The translations under genes were made by a program, and so were the position numbers. The notes beneath the pieces were generated by a model. It saw nothing but the letters and a program-made list of their open reading frames with translations. It had not been told where the DNA came from and made no database searches. From Anaerolineaceae bacterium (GTDB lineage Bacteria > Chloroflexota > Anaerolineae > Anaerolineales > Anaerolineaceae), in NCBI GenBank assembly GCA_014860845.1, contig JACZIY010000475.1:1-12969 (forward strand): a stretch of 12,969 bases of DNA, read 5' to 3'. Of the stretch, positions 9,371 through 12,969 are shown piece by piece; within the stretch, counting starts at the first letter, position 1, and every line of letters starts with the position of its first letter.

Positions 9371-9400
9371 TTGATTTTTCAATGGAAGTAGCGAATGATT

Positions 9401-11725
9401 CTACACGCCTACCAACCTGCGATTATTAACCAGGTTGGGAGCAGGAGAATCACAAGCACAGTCATTTGCCACGTTTTCATCCACAAACGGGGGAATCTGG
9501 CACCACCAATCCATATTTTCTGACTTAATTAATGTCGTTGGCAATGAACCGAATGCATTTCGAATGATGTCATGTTCTTTTTCGCGTAAATCATAGCCTT
9601 CGTTGCAGTATAAGAATTCCTTCAAGTTTTCATAAGGGGGGAATCCATACGCGTCTTCACAATTTTTGAAAAGGATATCGATCGCCTCTGTAGTATCCAT
9701 CGGTTGATTCTCGCCTTCACCCCGTTCGATAATAAACATTCCAGCTAATTTTGCACTGGTTGCCATCTTTGTTTTTGGAATTAATTTTTGGACGTAATAC
9801 TTTGGCGGTGGAATGAGTGCCTGAACAATCAAATTGATCGTAGCGGCAGGAAGTTTCGATTTACTGATAAAGAAAGCGGCTTTTCGACCTTCTCGGGAGT
9901 GAACTCGACTCTGAAAAGGTAAGATCAATTTCTCTGTAAAATTTAAAGTTTTGCTATTAACAGCTCTTAATGTGTGGAAACTAATCGTCATTGGTTTTGG
10001 ATATGTCATGGCGATTCCCTTAGGAGAAACCAGGGTCATGTCATCCGATAGAAAAGCAGCCTGATCACTGTCACGGCGTTGATGCGAAAGAATTTTTAAT
10101 AAAGTTGTTGTTTTTCCTGTGTCAGTTCGAGCGGTTATCATGTATGCTTTATCCCCGAATGCAATCGTTGCACAATGCACCAGTGCATAACCCTTTTTTA
10201 CAAATGTCCAACGCAGGATGGGTTCGACCACATTGGTGTACAGAACATGGGGCGAGTAACGTAACGTTGGAGAAGCTGTTACATTTACGACTTGATCCGC
10301 CATCTCGATCCCAACTTCAAAACCCAAATGACCAAATAATTCGCGATATTTCATATAATTATTAACGTTCTGCCGGGTTGATTTTTCCGTTGGTGGTCTT
10401 CCAAACTTTATTTTTATGGTGGGATCTGAAATCATTTCTTTAATGCGAAACGGTTCCAATTCGGGTAATCTGCCTTCAGAGATGACAGATACAATATTAT
10501 GAATATTGTAGTAATAACTATACTTCATGGGTCGAACACCTTCCTTTGATCCAGATATAAGAGGATCAGATAATGATCTTGTTTCTTTCCAAATGAAATT
10601 TTCTGCAAACATAAATCTCAATAAAGTGAGAACAGCGAGTGAAACAAGATTTGAGTAAATGTAGAATACACCAATGATTTCAGTGAATAAATAAATGATG
10701 GGCGTACGAAGCGCTAACGCCAGGATATTCATGAGCATGAACATACCCAGGCGATAAACAAAACCTTTGGATCGTCGATCAGACTTATATACCAAGGTTT
10801 CGGTGAATATAAAATTCCAAAGGGAAGATGCAATTGTTGCGAATAAAGCAGAATATAGATAGTAGACACTTATTTGTTCCGTGAAAACATAGAGAGCTAA
10901 CGAGTTGACCAGGACACCACTTAAACCTACCAATGCGAAACCAATAAAACGCATCAGCCCATTTCCAAATCGTAAAGTCCACAGCAGGTTCAAATACTTC
11001 CACACCTCTGCTGCAGAAGCTTTGCTTTCCCCAGATAATCTTTCGCCAAATTCAAAAGGCACTTCAGCTTTACGAAGTGAGGGGTTTCTTACCAGAATAT
11101 CTAGTAAAATTTTGAATCCATTTGGGCGAAGTGCTTCTAAATCAATTGCACTCACCCGCAGGAGGAAAAATCCTGTTAGCGGATCGCTGACACCTCGTAA
11201 TTGTTTTGGGAAGAAAATTCGGGCTGTTAAATCAAGACCCCGTGAAATTAAGTCTCGAACAATGCTTAATCCTGTGACATGACTGTCTTTGGACCGTCGT
11301 GTTGCAACAACCATATCAACTTGCTGATCGAGGGCAGTTTTGAGTAAAACAGGAACCAATTCAGGTGGATGCTGCAGATCACCATCCATGACGCATGCAA
11401 ATTCTGATTGGACAATCTTTAATCCTGCAATCACAGCTCCACCCAAACCACCAGTACGTTGAGATGGTAATCGATGAATTAATTTCACGTGAAGAGAAGG
11501 AAAATTCTCAACGGCATTTTCAACAACCTGAGGTGTATCATCTGTTGAATCATCAACAAAAATTACCTCAATGGATCTTTCACCGAATGCTTCCTGTAAG
11601 CTTCTGAGAAGATTTTCAACATTTCCAGCTTCATTTCTAGTTGGTACGATTATGGATAATTCAAGTAATTCTTTTGAGGAAAAAAACAATTGCTTCGTCT
11701 TTCTTGTAAAAATATTTGTTTCCAT
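9401..11725 (-). CDS. GT2 polyprenyl-phosphate sugar synthase-like / GtrA-like / HprK-like P-loop fusion protein
   Basis: This 774-aa protein has three parts. Residues 22-245 are a family-2 glycosyltransferase like dolichol-phosphate mannosyltransferase: LSIIVPTRNE (23-32), VDDS (57-60), DGDLQHPPE (114-122). Residues about 257-380 hold four hydrophobic spans with a GtrA-like pattern (RFIGFALVGLSGVLVN, ending RFMFAENFIW). Such GT2-GtrA pairs make and help translocate polyprenyl-phosphate sugars. Residues about 400-730 resemble HprK/PEPCK-fold kinases: ALVHCATIAFGDKAYMITA then TDTGKTT (534-540) as Walker A and LSDD (559-562) as Walker B-like. The usual first Gly of Walker A is Ala532. The C-terminus ends with a Cys pair (C756, C758). 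The ATG at 11725 has only a weak AGGT 6-8 nt upstream. It is the first gene after the strong minus-strand promoter. What the kinase-like domain phosphorylates, if anything, is unknown. Confidence 0.85.
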   Translation of the reverse strand: METNIFTRKTKQLFFSSKELLELSIIVPTRNEAGNVENLLRSLQEAFGERSIEVIFVDDSTDDTPQVVENAVENFPSLHVKLIHRLPSQRTGGLGGAVIAGLKIVQSEFACVMDGDLQHPPELVPVLLKTALDQQVDMVVATRRSKDSHVTGLSIVRDLISRGLDLTARIFFPKQLRGVSDPLTGFFLLRVSAIDLEALRPNGFKILLDILVRNPSLRKAEVPFEFGERLSGESKASAAEVWKYLNLLWTLRFGNGLMRFIGFALVGLSGVLVNSLALYVFTEQISVYYLYSALFATIASSLWNFIFTETLVYKSDRRSKGFVYRLGMFMLMNILALALRTPIIYLFTEIIGVFYIYSNLVSLAVLTLLRFMFAENFIWKETRSLSDPLISGSKEGVRPMKYSYYYNIHNIVSVISEGRLPELEPFRIKEMISDPTIKIKFGRPPTEKSTRQNVNNYMKYRELFGHLGFEVGIEMADQVVNVTASPTLRYSPHVLYTNVVEPILRWTFVKKGYALVHCATIAFGDKAYMITARTDTGKTTTLLKILSHQRRDSDQAAFLSDDMTLVSPKGIAMTYPKPMTISFHTLRAVNSKTLNFTEKLILPFQSRVHSREGRKAAFFISKSKLPAATINLIVQALIPPPKYYVQKLIPKTKMATSAKLAGMFIIERGEGENQPMDTTEAIDILFKNCEDAYGFPPYENLKEFLYCNEGYDLREKEHDIIRNAFGSLPTTLIKSENMDWWCQIPPFVDENVANDCACDSPAPNLVNNRRLVGV
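10526..10546 (-). promoter_or_regulatory. Possible internal ribosome site and start for the HprK-like half
   Basis: Inside the fusion gene, AAGGAAGGTG (10546-10537, minus strand) lies 8 nt before an in-frame ATG at 10528, codon 400. That ATG sits exactly at the linker between the GtrA-like and HprK-like parts. Use of it would give a separate soluble protein of about 375 aa. The resemblance to a Shine-Dalgarno site is visible. Actual use is inference, since the same bases encode linker residues. Confidence 0.35.
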
Positions 11726-11905
11726 AGTTTGACCTACTTCTATCGATATGATGGGTGATCTACATTCTGAGTTTGATTTTCAAAGAATCAAAGGCAGAAG
11801 TTTTAATTAAATAATTTTGTAAATTGTTATTCAAATGTTGCTAATAATTCCTCCCGTGCAAAGTAATAATAATTTGGAATTCTCTTATGTTTTTTATATT
11901 GGATA

Positions 11906-11934
11906 ATAATAGTAATAAATATCCTAATTGTCAA
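11906..11934 (-). promoter_or_regulatory. Sigma70-type promoter for the minus-strand cluster
   Basis: On the minus strand TTGACA (11934-11929) matches the -35 consensus exactly. After a 17-bp spacer, TATTAT (11911-11906) matches the -10 in five of six positions. Transcription would begin near 11899 and leave a leader of about 175 nt before the ATG at 11725. The combination of exact -35, ideal spacing and position makes this the best promoter in the window. Confidence 0.75.
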
Positions 11935-11940
11935 GTATTA

Positions 11941-11971
11941 ATACACTATTAAGATATGATTAATGGTGTAT
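11941..11971. repeat. 12-bp inverted repeat, candidate operator upstream of the operon promoter
   Basis: ATACACTATTAA (11941-11952) and TTAATGGTGTAT (11960-11971) are inverted repeats with one C/T difference (a G-U pair in RNA) and a 7-nt spacer. The edge is only 6 bp upstream of the -35 of the minus-strand promoter. Neither strand has a T run after it, so a terminator is unlikely. An activator or repressor site is the simpler reading, as inference. Confidence 0.6.
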
Positions 11972-12044
11972 AAAAAATTACATTTGGTTGCGACATTGAT
12001 TTTCTATCTCGGGTAGGTGCATTTTTAGCTGCTTCACCTTCGCC

Positions 12045-12072
12045 TTATGTTCAAAAAGTTATGTTCCAAAAA
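12045..12072 (+). repeat. Near-perfect 14-bp tandem direct repeat upstream of alr
   Basis: TTATGTTCAAAAAG at 12045-12058 is followed at once by TTATGTTCCAAAAA at 12059-12072. The pair ends about 10 bp before the likely -35 region of alr. The A-rich tracts could act as an UP-like element or paired binding sites, or the repeat may be chance slippage. Confidence 0.45.
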
Positions 12073-12081
12073 TAATAAAAT

Positions 12082-12109
12082 TTTCCAAAAATGATATACT
12101 GACTATAAT
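12082..12109 (+). promoter_or_regulatory. Promoter for alr
   Basis: TATAAT (12104-12109) is an exact -10 with a weak TTTCCA -35 (12082-12087) at 16 bp. An overlapping alternative is the extended -10 TGATATACT at 12092-12100. Either would start transcription about 25-35 nt before the alr ATG. The choice between them cannot be made from sequence. Confidence 0.55.
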
Positions 12110-12141
12110 CAGACACCATTTGGACGATATAGAAGGAAACT

Positions 12142-12969
12142 ATGTTGTATCAAACCATCGCTCGGATACATCTTGATAATATACAGTTTAATATCACAGG
12201 AATTCGACACGCAATCGGTTCGGAAAGAAAAATATTAATCGCTGTAAAAGCCAATGGTTATGGGCATGGTGCAATAGAAGTTGCCCGCATGGCGGAGAAA
12301 ATCGGGGTAGATTGGCTTGGAGTAGCAACTGTTCCAGAAGGGATTCAATTGCGAGAAGCCGGAATTTGGTTGCCCATTCTTAAATTTAGCCCGGCTTTTC
12401 CTGAGGAAATGGAAGCAGCTGTAAAAAACAAACTGACATTGACTGTATGTGAAAAACAAAATATCGTTTTATTGGAAAAAATGTGTACCTCTCTGGGAAT
12501 GAGTGTAGATGTACACTTAAAAGTTGATACTGGTATGGGGCGCATCGGTGTATCAGTTGACGAAGCAGAAAATCTGGCATTTCTTATCGATAGAGAATGC
12601 CCGCATCTAAATCTGGATGGTATTTTTTCCCATTTGCCGGTCAGTGATGATGGAGATCCAACCTATACCCGGGATCAAATTCTACGGTTTAAAGAAATTG
12701 TTCATCAGGTTAACAATCGTATTGGGAGAAAAGTAAATTTAGTTCATTCTTCGAATTCTGGGGCAGTGCTAGGCCATCCATCTGCCTGGATGGATTTGGT
12801 TAGACCAGGAATCATGATCTATGGATTTTATCCGGGCGAGAATACTCCACAGAGTATTCCATTGAAACCCGGACTTAGCTTTATAACACGGGTTTCCTTC
12901 CTTAAAAAAGTAACTGCTGGTACCAGTATCGGCTATGGGCGAACCTGGATTGCTTCCGAAAACACCTGG
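12142..12969 (+). CDS. alr: Alanine racemase, partial (C-terminus beyond window)
   Basis: The 276 codons from ATG 12142 to the window end are open. AGAAGGA lies 5 nt upstream. The N-terminal PLP-binding barrel shows the signature AVKANGYGHGA, with K36 as the Schiff-base lysine. LKVDTGMGRIG (about 126-136), HSSNSGAVL and RPGIMIYGFYP follow in the order usual for fold-III alanine racemases. The second catalytic tyrosine falls in SIGYGRTW (Y265) close to the cut end. Full-length enzymes are about 360-390 aa, so roughly 100 residues are missing. It converts L- to D-alanine for peptidoglycan in the cytoplasm. It is divergent from the surface cluster and probably unrelated to it beyond sharing the intergenic region. 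Confidence 0.95.
   Translation, partial: MLYQTIARIHLDNIQFNITGIRHAIGSERKILIAVKANGYGHGAIEVARMAEKIGVDWLGVATVPEGIQLREAGIWLPILKFSPAFPEEMEAAVKNKLTLTVCEKQNIVLLEKMCTSLGMSVDVHLKVDTGMGRIGVSVDEAENLAFLIDRECPHLNLDGIFSHLPVSDDGDPTYTRDQILRFKEIVHQVNNRIGRKVNLVHSSNSGAVLGHPSAWMDLVRPGIMIYGFYPGENTPQSIPLKPGLSFITRVSFLKKVTAGTSIGYGRTWIASENTW

Larger units (their letters stand above)
11726..12141. other. Divergent AT-rich intergenic region between the surface operon and alr
   Basis: These 416 bases hold no convincing gene. They carry the minus-strand promoter (11906-11934) with an untranslated leader of about 175 nt, an inverted repeat at 11941-11971, a plus-strand promoter for alr near 12082-12109, a direct repeat at 12045-12072, and a small hairpin in the minus-strand leader (TTTGATT/AATCAAA, 11772-11792, 7-nt loop). 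A short TTG-initiated minus-strand frame in the leader is not credible because its GGGAGGA lies about 15 nt away. Confidence 0.8.

Noticed and set aside
10905..11282. Plus-strand open frame of 125 codons
   Set aside because: Antisense to the GT2/GtrA region, whose motifs are intact. The translation is rich in Arg/Ser/Pro typical of a shadow.
11765..11840. Short leader peptide in the minus-strand leader (24 codons starting TTG)
   Set aside because: The only Shine-Dalgarno-like sequence is about 15 nt away and the start would be a rare TTG. There is no repeated regulatory codon run.
12235..12580. Three overlapping minus-strand open frames of 64-74 codons
   Set aside because: They lie opposite the well-supported alanine racemase and share no protein features.

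Overview
The window looks like a bacterial chromosome segment of moderately low GC. It holds six complete or partial genes on the minus strand and one partial plus-strand gene (alanine racemase) that reads out of the right end. No rRNA, tRNA, CRISPR array, insertion sequence or phage gene is visible. The organism cannot be fixed from the sequence. A GT2-GtrA fusion followed by an ArnT/PMT-like transferase, single-span surface ectoenzymes and large FN3/DNRLRE surface proteins would fit an Anaerolineae-like member of Chloroflexota. That is an impression of gene style, not a phylogenetic result.

Layout from the right: alr (12142 to the window end, plus strand) faces away from the minus-strand cluster across a roughly 416-bp AT-rich divergent intergenic region. 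This region carries a near-consensus minus-strand sigma70 promoter (TTGACA, 17 bp, TATTAT), a 12-bp inverted repeat just upstream of it, and a separate plus-strand promoter for alr. Reading leftward on the minus strand there are: (1) a 774-aa fusion of a polyprenyl-phosphate-sugar synthase-like GT2 domain, a GtrA-like membrane domain and an HprK/PEPCK-like P-loop domain; (2) after a 127-bp gap with two hairpins, one terminator-like, an ArnT/PMT-type (GT39/GT83) membrane glycosyltransferase; (3) a PF04185-type phosphoesterase (phospholipase C/acid phosphatase AcpA family) with signal peptide and C-terminal membrane anchor; (4) a membrane-anchored protein with an Ig-like domain and a basic cytoplasmic tail; (5) a membrane-anchored GH99-like glycosidase; (6) a very large secreted purple-acid-phosphatase-like metallophosphoesterase with FN3 and DNRLRE modules, cut by the left window edge. 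Genes 2-3, 3-4 and 4-5 each overlap by the same four bases (ATGA), so 2 to 5 form one translationally coupled operon. Gene 6 follows 46 bp later and probably belongs to it.

A coherent reading, which is inference, is a cell-surface glycan system. The GT2 domain would load a sugar on a polyprenyl phosphate, the GtrA-like domain would help move it across the membrane, and the GT39-like enzyme would transfer it to an extracytoplasmic acceptor. The membrane-anchored phosphoesterase, Ig-like protein and GH99-like hydrolase would act on or present the product, and the giant phosphatase would be exported to the surface. The least conventional parts are the HprK-like nucleotide-binding domain fused to the GT2-GtrA protein, with a possible internal translation start, and the conserved-looking run of three anchored ectoproteins.
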